From Glandiceps talaboti (Eukaryota > Hemichordata > Enteropneusta > Spengelidae), in assembly GCF_964340395.1 (NCBI RefSeq), contig NC_135570.1, forward strand, positions 242,501-252,500: 10,000 nucleotides of DNA, given 5' to 3'. Position 1 is the first letter of the stretch. Every line of letters starts with the position of its first letter. The position numbers and the translations under genes were made by a program. Below the pieces are notes generated by a model that did no database searches, was not told the origin of the DNA, and was given only the letters and a program-made list of their open reading frames with translations. Shown one piece after another: positions 1 through 8,563 of this stretch.

Positions 1-347
1 GTAAGTTCGGATCTCGAGCTCGACAGAAGTAAGCTAGCGGCTACTACACGCAAAAATCATCACCGATCAGCAACATTTTGAGATAGAATTTAATGCATAT
101 CAAAGTACCTCTGCACATCAGACCAGTACCATCCAAGGATGTATGCGATATGCAAGCTACTGTGTCCATTTACCAGTTTGGAAAGTACGTAATTATTACG
201 ATAATGTGATCTTAGCCTACAATGGCAGGAACTAGTCATTCTGAATACTTGTAATTGAGAGTAAACAGTTCGGGGTGATTCGGTTTTTTATTTGTCCTGT
301 TTGATGTGACGTGTTTCTGTGTGATAATACCATGTGTATGAATGATT

Positions 348-351
<4 letters not shown>
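1..351. other. Unassigned AT-rich sequence
   Basis: No coding exon, repeat or RNA gene is supported here. The window opens with GTAAGT, which would be a perfect plus-strand splice donor if an exon ended just outside the window, but this cannot be tested from within it. Confidence 0.5.

Positions 352-415
<64 letters not shown>
352..415. repeat. (AT)n microsatellite, uninterrupted, 64 bp
   Basis: A pure AT dinucleotide run of 32 units. It yields long Ile-Tyr frames on either strand that are not genes. Confidence 0.98.
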
Positions 416-417
<2 letters not shown>

Positions 418-1911
418 ATATAGCCAGGAATCAGCTTGTTCAAATTACATGTACATTGCTGATATAGCACATTCTCTAACCTATTATAATCACATGCTTG
501 TATGTTTACAATTTACACAGCTGCAGCCTTTACAGTATTGGGTCACCTTTTAATTCTACTTAATATTTTTTTATGCTAGGGTGCACAGTACTACAACTGT
601 TGATATGCTAGAGAGGAACTATTAGAAATAGTGAAAGTAAAGAAATGAACTGGATTAATAACACTTGGCATAACATTTCCGAAGTATACAGACGTGTATA
701 AAATTCCACTGTTTGATAAGCATATTTTTTATAGATTCTTTACATAATAGCTCACATTCACAAATGAATTTTCACTAGCAAATAAAGAGACCATTTAATA
801 TCTAAAAGCTTATGTTCTTATCAAACGATAATCTCCAATTGGTAAGGGGGATTAAAACTGCACTATTACCTTACACTTTTTAAAATTTAAAAAAAGTTGC
901 TAATTAGAATAATGACAACAATATCATAATTAGAATAATCAAGCAAAAGTTACTGACGTACCAAATGTAAGGGGATTTTTTTTTTGAATAATACATGTGA
1001 TCATATACATTTGAGTCAATTCCAAATTATGTAATATCTTATATGGCGGTTTACTTGGCTCTGGTGATGCATACAAGAGTGAATTGAGATTAAACTAAGC
1101 TGTTACATATATCCAACCTGCACTAAAGGAATGCGCAAAATTTACTAAAATGAGAACGGGGGCTGAGAAGTCATTAGGCCATCAAAATTCTGATAATCTG
1201 AAAGGGGGACTTGAAATATTTTGTTCTTTGTGATTTTTTTCTCTCAATTCTGGTATTTTAATCCATATTTAGACTTTAAATTATGTTAATGGTTTCATAT
1301 TCTATGCCTCTAAATGACTTTCGACATGGTCTTATTTTCAAAAAAAAAACTTTCACCTTTGGAGGAATCTCCCCCCAATCAGTAGCAATCACGATGATAA
1401 TGTCTTTCTCCCAAAGGATGGAAGATGGTTGGCTAAGTACCTACTTATATATGTATATTAAATCCACATCCTTTGTAAATTGATCTCGTTTGGACTGCCA
1501 TTGTACTTGGCTGTCACTGTTATTTTAATGCATAATTGTACCATATAATTTTATATCTCCACTGTAGTGTAGGTGACAGAAGGGGTGGCTGAAATAAGTT
1601 TAGAGTTTCATTTGGCTGGTCTTAACATTTTTTTAAGAGGAGAGGGGGAGAGGACCAACAAAGTTGTTTAACCGTAAATTGTGTACCTTTCCTAACTGTA
1701 GAACTGATGGAAATTGATTGCCATACAGACAAATTGCAAGAGATAAAATCAAAATGACTGAATACGTACTATGTTAACTCAACTTGAAATATAATACTAA
1801 TTCTAATACAGATGAAAACAACTTGAAGTTATTATTACTCTACGTGGCCTTGACCGTGAACGCTAATCTAATAAACGTAAATCAAAGTTTGATTTGATTA
1901 TAGAATAAAGA

Positions 1912-1913
<2 letters not shown>
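416..1913. other. AT-rich spacer or intron, no gene supported
   Basis: The only notable structure is a 13-base direct repeat TAATTAGAATAAT at 901-913 and 927-939 (26-base spacing). A 66-codon plus-strand frame at 1283-1483 contains a poly-A run and shows no coding bias, so I do not call it. Confidence 0.5.
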
Positions 1914-1966
<53 letters not shown>

Positions 1967-1978
1967 CGCGTGCGTGTG
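1914..1978. repeat. Compound (TG)n-(CG)n microsatellite
   Basis: About 22 TG units run to 1958, then six CG units (1959-1970), then TGCGTGTG. The whole tract alternates purine and pyrimidine, the pattern that favours Z-DNA. Confidence 0.97.
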
Positions 1979-2180
1979 ATACACACTAATTCATGAATGT
2001 GTACGTGTGCGTTGTGCATGTGTGTGGTACATTTTTATGGTGTATGTGTCTGCATGGGTCGTGTGTGTGGATGCGTATGCATGTGTTTGTTGTGCATGTG
2101 TGTGGTTCCTGTCTGGTTGTCTGCGTGCGTGCGTGCGTGCGTGCGCGCGCGCGCGCGCGTGTGTGTGTGTGTATGTATGT
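1979..2180. repeat. Degenerate GT-rich repeat with internal duplication and (TGCG)n/(GC)n block
   Basis: Imperfect TG-rich sequence leads to about five TGCG units and a GC run (about 2121-2159), then back to TG and TATG. An exact 18-base repeat, GTTGTGCATGTGTGTGGT, occurs at 2011-2028 and 2089-2106, a spacing of 78 bases. All three plus-strand frames are open through this block only because of its composition; they are not genes. Confidence 0.9.
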
Positions 2181-2361
2181 TTTATCGACAACATCGAAAT
2201 CAAAACTATTCGTGGAGGGCAGAAATGAAAAGACTGATGTCGGAAAAATCAACTGGGCTTATCACATTATATAACATCCAATTGTAAATATAGTTTACTG
2301 CGTTATTTATTTATATTCATTCTTATCTGTAAACATTATAACAAAATATGTTGATCTATTC

Positions 2362-2402
2362 ACTACTACTACTACTACACACACACACACACACACACAC
2401 AC
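2362..2402. repeat. (ACT)n followed by (AC)n compound microsatellite
   Basis: Five ACT units merge directly into about 13 AC units. Confidence 0.97.
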
Positions 2403-2403
2403 G

Positions 2404-2425
2404 TAATTTGTTATTTGTTATTTGT
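2404..2425. repeat. Short tandem heptamer, about three copies of TTATTTG
   Basis: The sequence TAATTTGTTATTTGTTATTTG abuts the AC tract. The first copy differs by one base. Confidence 0.8.
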
Positions 2426-3207
2426 GTATATATTACGTGCAAAGACTTGAATGGTCTAAACGAGAGCTTACAGTGAATTGGGACACGAGTTCATTCAAAG
2501 TTTACAAAGGCTATTCAAATCGTCACAAAGTGCGCTCTTACAACACAGTCAGTTAAATTGTGACGAGCGTTGCGTAAACGACAGCATTCAAATTATTCAT
2601 ATATTGTAACATGCATGAAGACTAAGGTTTGGATATGATTGCCATTGTGTTCCTTTCAATTAGAATATTTTGCATGAATACAATATATTTTAATTGCCGG
2701 AATGATAATTGTACCTCCAGAGTACTAAACCAGGTAACCTGCATGTAACTCAAATTCAGTGCAATGTAAACATATGAAATAAAAAGGCCAATTTAATGTA
2801 ACAGTTGGCAACATTATTTTTAAAAAGACTTTGTTCCAAAATATAGAGAGTTGAGTAGTACCAAATATTAATTTGCTTCACCGCCTACATATTATATTTT
2901 ACCAATAAAAGTGTAAAGACACGTTTTATGAATAATAACGCATTATATGTATTCATGATGTTTGCCTACGTAGGTAAAACAAACAGTTAGTTTCACTCGA
3001 CAACCTCAATCAAAGATGGTGAAATGATATTAAATTTTAATACCTTGAATTTCATATAAAACCATGGTGATATGATGATAATCCATCCAATTTGTTACTA
3101 GGAGTTGAACAAATATTATCATGAGTCAGACACCGTCTACGCATACGTATTCGAGTCAGACATATTTTAGAATTGTAAAAAAACACACACTGAGAGGGGT
3201 CTACAGT
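2426..3207. other. Unassigned AT-rich sequence
   Basis: No exon, repeat array or RNA gene is supported. The frames are short and have no coding pattern on either strand. Confidence 0.5.
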
Positions 3208-3534
3208 TTAAGCCATTGTTCGAAGGTCTTGGCGTATTATTTTCTTATACATACATTTTGTAAATTTGGCCATGCGTGACGAGTATAGAGTAAATGCCTC
3301 AAAGACATGGAGCTGTGTGACGCACTCTGTAGAGGTATGATTTCGATCACATAGCTTGGGAGAAAACAAACATGGTATTTCGTTTCGAAACAAGGGTGCA
3401 TCATATCCAAAACGTTTTATACCTGAAGCGATTGGACGCGTACACAGTCTTATAGCCGTGAACAATCTCATGTTTCGGAGACATTGTAGAGCTGCTCTGG
3501 GACACCGCGATATTGCTTCCATTATATAGCTCAA
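3208..3534 (-). pseudogene. Overlapping second frame, possible frameshifted continuation of the 3401-3607 ORF
   Basis: This minus-strand frame is open for 108 codons to a TAA at 3210-3208. It overlaps the previous ORF in another frame and has no ATG at its upstream edge; the first in-frame ATG lies a few codons in, in the I-M-E-A-I segment. It has seven cysteines and many Arg/Lys, with no recognisable domain. The local sequence is richer in G and C than its surroundings. I list it as a possible frameshifted remnant because two adjacent long frames on the same strand are less expected than one. Its own codon pattern is weaker than its partner's, so a chance ORF remains likely. Confidence 0.15.
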
Positions 3535-3607
3535 TTATTCCAACACTTCCTTTTAGTAGTTTTCCGTGTACTTTGTCAGTTAGAGGCAATGATGTAGAAT
3601 GACACAT
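3401..3607 (-). CDS. Unrecognised coding-like ORF, possible exon or first half of a broken gene
   Basis: The 68-codon open frame starts at an ATG at 3607-3605, after an in-frame TGA a few codons upstream, and ends in a TGA at 3403-3401. Codons from about 3570 to 3425 favour purines in first position, and the peptide looks protein-like, with a G-S-V-G-I-I-E-L-Y-N-G-S segment and a K-H-E-I-V-H-G-Y-K segment. A donor-like CAG|GTATAA lies where the coding-like part ends, around 3420. A second minus-strand frame (3208-3534) overlaps it and carries on to lower coordinates. Together they could be one gene with a frameshift, an exon whose real end is the donor, or coincidence. No family is recognised and no polymorphic start signal decides it. 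Confidence 0.25.
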   Translation of the reverse strand: MCHSTSLPLTDKVHGKLLKGSVGIIELYNGSNIAVSQSSSTMSPKHEIVHGYKTVYASNRFRYKTFWI

Positions 3608-3737
3608 AGGGGGATATCAAGGGGATTGAAAACTAAAGATGTTATTTTGAATCATATATTAGTTTGGTTAATTTTAAACTAGATATTGTTAAACACGAAA
3701 AGGAATGAAGAGATGAAACTATATCATTGTTGTATCA

Positions 3738-3760
3738 ATCTGTCTGTCTATCTGGCTATA

Positions 3761-3806
<46 letters not shown>
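3738..3806. repeat. (TCTG)n tetranucleotide microsatellite with imperfect 5' part
   Basis: About 11.5 pure TCTG units occupy 3761-3806. They are preceded by a diverged part with TCTA and TGGC variants. Confidence 0.97.
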
Positions 3807-4265
3807 ACTGAGTTCTAGTACACTTCTAAGCCAAGTAGTAAACTAAATTTACTAATTTTGTGTTACTTTTTTGACCATATCCGCTAAAGTTTTTTATAAA
3901 TGCCTATAGAAATGGTATCTATAATAGGCCATTGAGATTATCTTGTTGTAAGTAAATATATTAATAGCAGTGTATGTACGCCACTCCAACACAACCTTTC
4001 ATGGAGCTGTATCTAATATGAAACTAAATTAGCAGGGAGCTATCCTACAAAGCCCGAGTTGTGATCCGTCAACAACAGTGTCTATTCACGTTTAATATAC
4101 ATAGCCAGATAATGCAGCCTAAAGAAAATACTAGTTATCAAACTCATACTCATTTATCAGAATATGACTCTACAATGTTCCCGAGACAGACTTATGATTT
4201 GTAGTTTAAGATTATACCAACATATTGTTATAACTACCATAATATTGTGCTGTGATGTGTTGTAT
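3807..4265. other. Unassigned AT-rich sequence
   Basis: I see no gene, repeat array or structured RNA here. Confidence 0.5.
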
Positions 4266-4282
4266 TATATATATATATATAT
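4266..4282. repeat. Short (AT)n tract
   Basis: About eight AT units. Confidence 0.9.
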
Positions 4283-4325
4283 TATATAGTTACATGACAG
4301 TTTGTGTTATGTTATGTTAAACTAA

Positions 4326-4498
4326 ATCATACTATCAAATTATATTATTTCATATTACATCATTATGTAGAATCATATCGTATTATATCATGTCACATTT
4401 ATCAGATATCATATATCAGATCAGATCATATCATATATCATATCTTGTCATATCACATCAACTCATGGTCATACCATACAATATTAAATCACATTATA
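4326..4498. repeat. Degenerate pentanucleotide array based on ATCAT/TATCA
   Basis: Words such as ATCAT, ATCAGATCAGATCAT and ATCATATATCAT recur without fixed register, consistent with an old decayed pentamer satellite. The plus-strand open frames over it (from 4304 to about 4621) follow from the low-complexity composition. Confidence 0.65.
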
Positions 4499-5812
<1,314 letters not shown>

Positions 5813-5894
<82 letters not shown>

Positions 5895-5916
5895 TATAAA
5901 TATATATATATATATT
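5813..5916. repeat. (TA)n microsatellite, pure then imperfect
   Basis: About 39 TA units run to 5890, then two AAATATATA-like interruptions to 5916. Confidence 0.97.
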
Positions 5917-5952
5917 TGTGTGTGTGTGTGCGCGTGCGTTCATGCGCGTGTG
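5917..5952. repeat. (TG)n to TGCG-rich tail of the (TA)n tract
   Basis: Seven TG units pass into CGCGTGCG and ATGCGCGTGTG, extending the alternating purine-pyrimidine pattern of the adjoining tract. Confidence 0.85.
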
Positions 5953-6370
5953 TATTCATGTTTGAATAGACCAAACAGTAGCCTACACAATTTTTTTCAT
6001 TACGAACTACAATGACGTTTGAACCATAACTCAACTTAAGCAATTACCCTCAAATGAGATGATTGTATACGATATATGTTCTTAACAAGTACGTTCCTTA
6101 AGTCTTTCAGAAAGATTTATACTTTAGACAATCGTTATTGAACTTTTCACATCAACCATGCCTTTACACGTGGACTAAAATGTAGTATAGGATGGCCTTT
6201 ATGTTTGTAGATTGTCTTTTTTATTTCTATGGTTTAAAAAGATTGGTTTTAAGATCACGAAGTTCAAAGTACATAACAAATGTATACGTAATACTTTTTA
6301 AAAACCTGAAAGGTTAAATATAAGAATAGCCAGACGATGATTTGAATTACCTTGGCTTAGTCTTGGGTAA
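5953..6370. other. Unassigned AT-rich sequence
   Basis: No exon, repeat or RNA gene is supported between the microsatellite block and the short ORF that follows. Confidence 0.5.
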
Positions 6371-6409
6371 TACAAATCTTTTACAATATATCAACCTGGT
6401 AGAGGTGAC

Positions 6410-6562
6410 ATGGGAGCAACAGATGGCCTAATCCTAACACAAGTCAATGACATGAAGGACAAAGTATTGGTTTTGTATGGCAGTTTCCTCCTGCTAGATA
6501 TGGGTGGCAACGTCATGCAGAAATTAATCACAGTGTTTGTAGTTGGTACCACAAGAGTGTAG
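6410..6562 (+). CDS. Short 50-residue ORF with coding-like codon pattern
   Basis: The ATG at 6410 has G at -3 and G at +4 (GGTGACATGG), a strong animal initiation context. The frame is open from 6371 to a TAG at 6560-6562. First codon positions are strongly purine-rich and Gly, Val and Asp are frequent, the usual sign of real coding sequence. The peptide is amphipathic then hydrophobic: a K-V-L-V-L-Y-G-S-F-L-L-L run around residues 18-29, then a V-M-Q-K-L-I-T-V-F-V-V stretch near the end. I do not recognise it. It may be a short protein, one exon of a longer gene (an AG at 6401-6402 could be an acceptor, with no convincing donor), or a relic of a mobile element. The opposite strand is open across the same bases, so strand assignment rests on composition alone. 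Confidence 0.27.
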   Translation: MGATDGLILTQVNDMKDKVLVLYGSFLLLDMGGNVMQKLITVFVVGTTRV

Positions 6563-6609
6563 TTGATGAAGGAAAATGGCATATCATGACAAACTAGCAA
6601 ACATAACAT

Positions 6610-6786
<177 letters not shown>

Positions 6787-7039
6787 ATAAGTTACGGAAG
6801 TAAACGCTTATTGAAAGTTAGGATGTAGCATATGCGACCACGATTTTAAAATAAAACGCGTAGTTATGCAAATACTTTACTTAATGTCACGTCAATCGGT
6901 TTAACTTAGTTTACAATTAAGGATTAGAATAGCTGAATGCAATTGAAAGCGATTAGTGTACCTGTACTACAAGGTGATGGACGATGGCAGCTGCAGTGTC
7001 AATACACAAGTTCATGGACATTATGATGAATGAAAAAGA

Positions 7040-7124
7040 CAGCGTTTGTGATGGCGTAGATAGAAAACAGAAAAAAGGCAGCGTTTATGGTGACGTAGAT
7101 AAAAATACAACGTTTAAGGTGTAG
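7040..7124. repeat. Degenerate minisatellite, three copies of a CAGCGTTT...GTAG unit
   Basis: Units begin at 7040, 7079 and 7108. The first two match at 23 of their first 27 positions and share CAGCGTTT and CGTAGATA. The third is shorter and reads CAACGTTTAAGGTGTAG. Spacing is 39 then 29 bases. The second unit contains TGACGTAG, close to a CREB/ATF site. Confidence 0.7.
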
Positions 7125-7173
7125 TTCAATTGACTTGTTTCAATTTTTACTGCAAATATTGTTATATTTCAAA

Positions 7174-7533
7174 ATGACAATATTTGTTTTAAAAAGGAAA
7201 TACCGTGTAGAAGTGAGTACACTACATTTTAACTCTAAAGTCTCAAACGTCATCGTTTTGAAGCTTCATATTTCTTCAATCATTACCCTTTTCCTCGCAA
7301 AGCACAACGATCTCTACGAATTAATGATTACCTTCATTACCGCAGAAAACGTTATTTCTTATTCCACCATGTACACACGTACAATGTCTACAGCTTACTT
7401 CTGTAGTTACATATTTCAATATATTCCCTCGAGGGGAAACACCATAATGCGCAGTTTCCATCTTCTTGGTAAGAAACTAACTCACGTTCCGAAAGCAAAC
7501 CCTATAAATAAACTACATTTATACCTTGTTTGA
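7174..7533 (+). CDS. Unrecognised 119-residue ORF, possible orphan gene or exon
   Basis: The frame is open from 7099 (after a TAG at 7096-7098) to a TGA at 7531-7533, 144 codons. This is long for DNA this AT-rich. The first ATG is at 7174, with A at -3. Third codon positions between about 7285 and 7470 are clearly pyrimidine-rich (many ACC, TTC, TAC, AAC), which looks more coding-like than the flanks. The product is hydrophobic/aromatic with scattered basic residues; I recognise no domain and no clear signal peptide. Two splice-like signals lie inside it. One is a good acceptor (CCCTTTTCCTCGCAAAG ending at 7302); the other is a donor CTTG|GTAAGA after 7468. An alternative reading is therefore a 166-base internal exon at 7303-7468, phase 0 to phase 1. 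It could also be a chance ORF. Confidence 0.3.
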   Translation: MTIFVLKRKYRVEVSTLHFNSKVSNVIVLKLHISSIITLFLAKHNDLYELMITFITAENVISYSTMYTRTMSTAYFCSYIFQYIPSRGNTIMRSFHLLGKKLTHVPKANPINKLHLYLV

Positions 7534-7867
7534 TAGAAGCAATTTCCAGTTCGTATCCATAAAAGCTTCTATTCCCCAATGGCTGTCAGTTGTTTGACAT
7601 TCGATTCATGTCAGTCGTTTCATTCGATATAAAGCAAAGGGTCAAACCATCATTTCATGATTTGTACTCGACTCATATCCGTGGGAAAAATCGAGATTTT
7701 TGTCAATTTTGATGACTACACCTAAATCATTGAAAAGTTCACAAAAAGTGTTATTACACTATCTCAATTCATCTATTCCATTTTATCTATAATAGCATCA
7801 TGTGATAAGATTGTAATGATTTAAAATAAATCTATCTTTTTAGGAATAAGGGGGTCCAATTACATAC
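7534..7867. other. Unassigned sequence, downstream of candidate exon on the minus strand
   Basis: A 38-codon minus-strand frame ending near 7652 has a fair codon pattern but no convincing splice sites. No gene is called. Confidence 0.45.
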
Positions 7868-7926
7868 GTTTAAATGTAGAGTGATTGTATTACTTTCTAG
7901 TACAGAAGTCGTTTTCCCAGGGAATG
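7868..7926 (-). CDS. Candidate second exon of the mucin-like gene
   Basis: On the minus strand a pyrimidine-rich TTTCATTTCTACAG precedes base 7926, and a moderate donor, AAAC|GTATGT, follows base 7868. The 59-base exon starts in phase 1, which matches the phase-1 donor at 8560. Joining them gives GCA (Ala), then F-P-G-K-T-T-S-V-L-E-S-N-T-I-T-L-H-L-N, and the exon ends in phase 0. Its composition, again Ser/Thr-rich, suits the first exon, and the implied intron is about 630 bases. The frame also stays open well beyond both proposed boundaries. The donor is only average and no homology supports the exon, so this is an inference from splice signals and phase. Confidence 0.3.
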
Positions 7927-7944
7927 CTGTAGAAATGAAATCAG

Positions 7945-7955
7945 GCGGCCATCTT
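7945..7955 (-). promoter_or_regulatory. YY1-like site (AAGATGGCCGC on the minus strand)
   Basis: The core AAGATGGC followed by CGC matches the well-known YY1 binding consensus (AAGATGGCGGC) at all but one position. It lies just upstream, in the minus direction, of the candidate second exon. Such sites mark animal promoters and 5' leaders, but the motif is short and also occurs in mobile elements, so function here is not shown. Confidence 0.3.
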
Positions 7956-8109
7956 GGATGGCGCGTCTGTTCTTGACCTTTGCTTCGAGACGCTATATTC
8001 AGGCATTGGGCGGAGATTTCAATGCCAATATACACTTGTAATGTGTTGAAAATTATATTTTCCCTGAACGTCTTTTTTTTCGAAGTTTACTCTTTCTAAA
8101 TGTCAAAAG

Positions 8110-8117
8110 TCACGTGA
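8110..8117. promoter_or_regulatory. Palindromic E-box TCACGTGA
   Basis: The 8-base palindrome (in context GTCACGTGAT) fits the binding preference of bHLH-zip factors of the MITF/TFE type. It falls within the presumed first visible intron of the mucin-like gene. Chance occurrence is possible. Confidence 0.25.
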
Positions 8118-8380
8118 TACAAGCAGTGCTATCGGATATTGACATATGAAAGCTCAATTTCAAATATCTAACTTGTATGCATCTGTTCAGTCATTTGGAA
8201 GAAAGCGTTCGGCAAAGGAAATTGGTCCTGACCGGTACACATATAAAGTAACAGCAATTCACAAAAAGAAAAAGAACGTTTTTTAAAAAAAATATTTTTT
8301 GTACCTACAACCGTGTTTAGGATAAAAGGAAAACATCAGGAATTTAATATCCTTGTAAGTATATAAGGGAAATTTAGTTT

Positions 8381-8402
8381 TAATTAATTAATTAATTAAT
8401 TT
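8381..8402. repeat. (TAAT)n tetranucleotide microsatellite
   Basis: Five and a half TAAT units, inside the presumed intron. Confidence 0.93.
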
Positions 8403-8553
8403 AGATTATTAGTAACTGTCACTGTTTAAATTATATTTTGATAACACAAACGCATTTCGGAACATGTGATGATATTGAATGGTGATTCAGTATTCACACA
8501 AAATGAAAATAATACAGAAAAGAAATACAAGACTAAGTTCATAATAAAAAACA

Positions 8554-8563
8554 ACTTACCTTG
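8554..8563 (-). other. Splice donor ending the mucin-like exon
   Basis: On the minus strand the sequence reads CAAG|GTAAGT, a near-perfect metazoan donor. The last exon base is 8560 and the intron begins at 8559. The break falls after the first base of codon 467 (phase 1), the phase most often found between extracellular modules. Downstream translation turns into a low-complexity hydrophobic run and then stops, as expected for intron. Confidence 0.8.

Larger units (their letters stand above)
7927..8559 (-). other. Presumed intron of the mucin-like gene
   Basis: The stretch begins with GTAAGT at its upstream end on the minus strand. If the candidate exon at 7868-7926 is real, it ends with CTACAG. 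It holds the TAAT repeat, poly-A/poly-T runs around 8270-8300, the E-box and the YY1-like site. No other coding frame is convincing. Confidence 0.45.

Noticed and set aside
236-470. Minus-strand frames with Ile-Tyr repeats
   Set aside because: Artefact of the (AT)n tract at 352-415.
1283-1483. 66-codon plus-strand frame
   Set aside because: It spans a poly-A run, shows no codon bias and has no clear splice or start context.
1986-2287. Several open frames on both strands rich in Cys/Val or His/Thr/Arg
   Set aside because: They arise from the TG/CG repeat, and all frames are open together.
3738-3806. Regular tetranucleotide array as a possible CRISPR-like repeat
   Set aside because: A simple microsatellite with no spacers, in a eukaryotic context.
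6391-6609. 72-codon minus-strand frame opposite the short ORF
   Set aside because: The plus-strand frame over the same bases has the better codon pattern and start context; this is probably its shadow.
7503-7510. TATAAATA, TATA-box-like
   Set aside because: It falls inside the orphan ORF in AT-rich DNA with no identifiable transcript start downstream.
7652-7768. 38-codon minus-strand frame with fair coding look
   Set aside because: Too short to be unusual, and it lacks usable acceptor and donor sites.
8426-8559. Hydrophobic C-terminal extension of the mucin-like ORF, resembling a membrane anchor
   Set aside because: It lies beyond a near-perfect CAAG|GTAAGT donor and has AT-rich intron-like composition. 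An intron-retention isoform is possible but unsupported.
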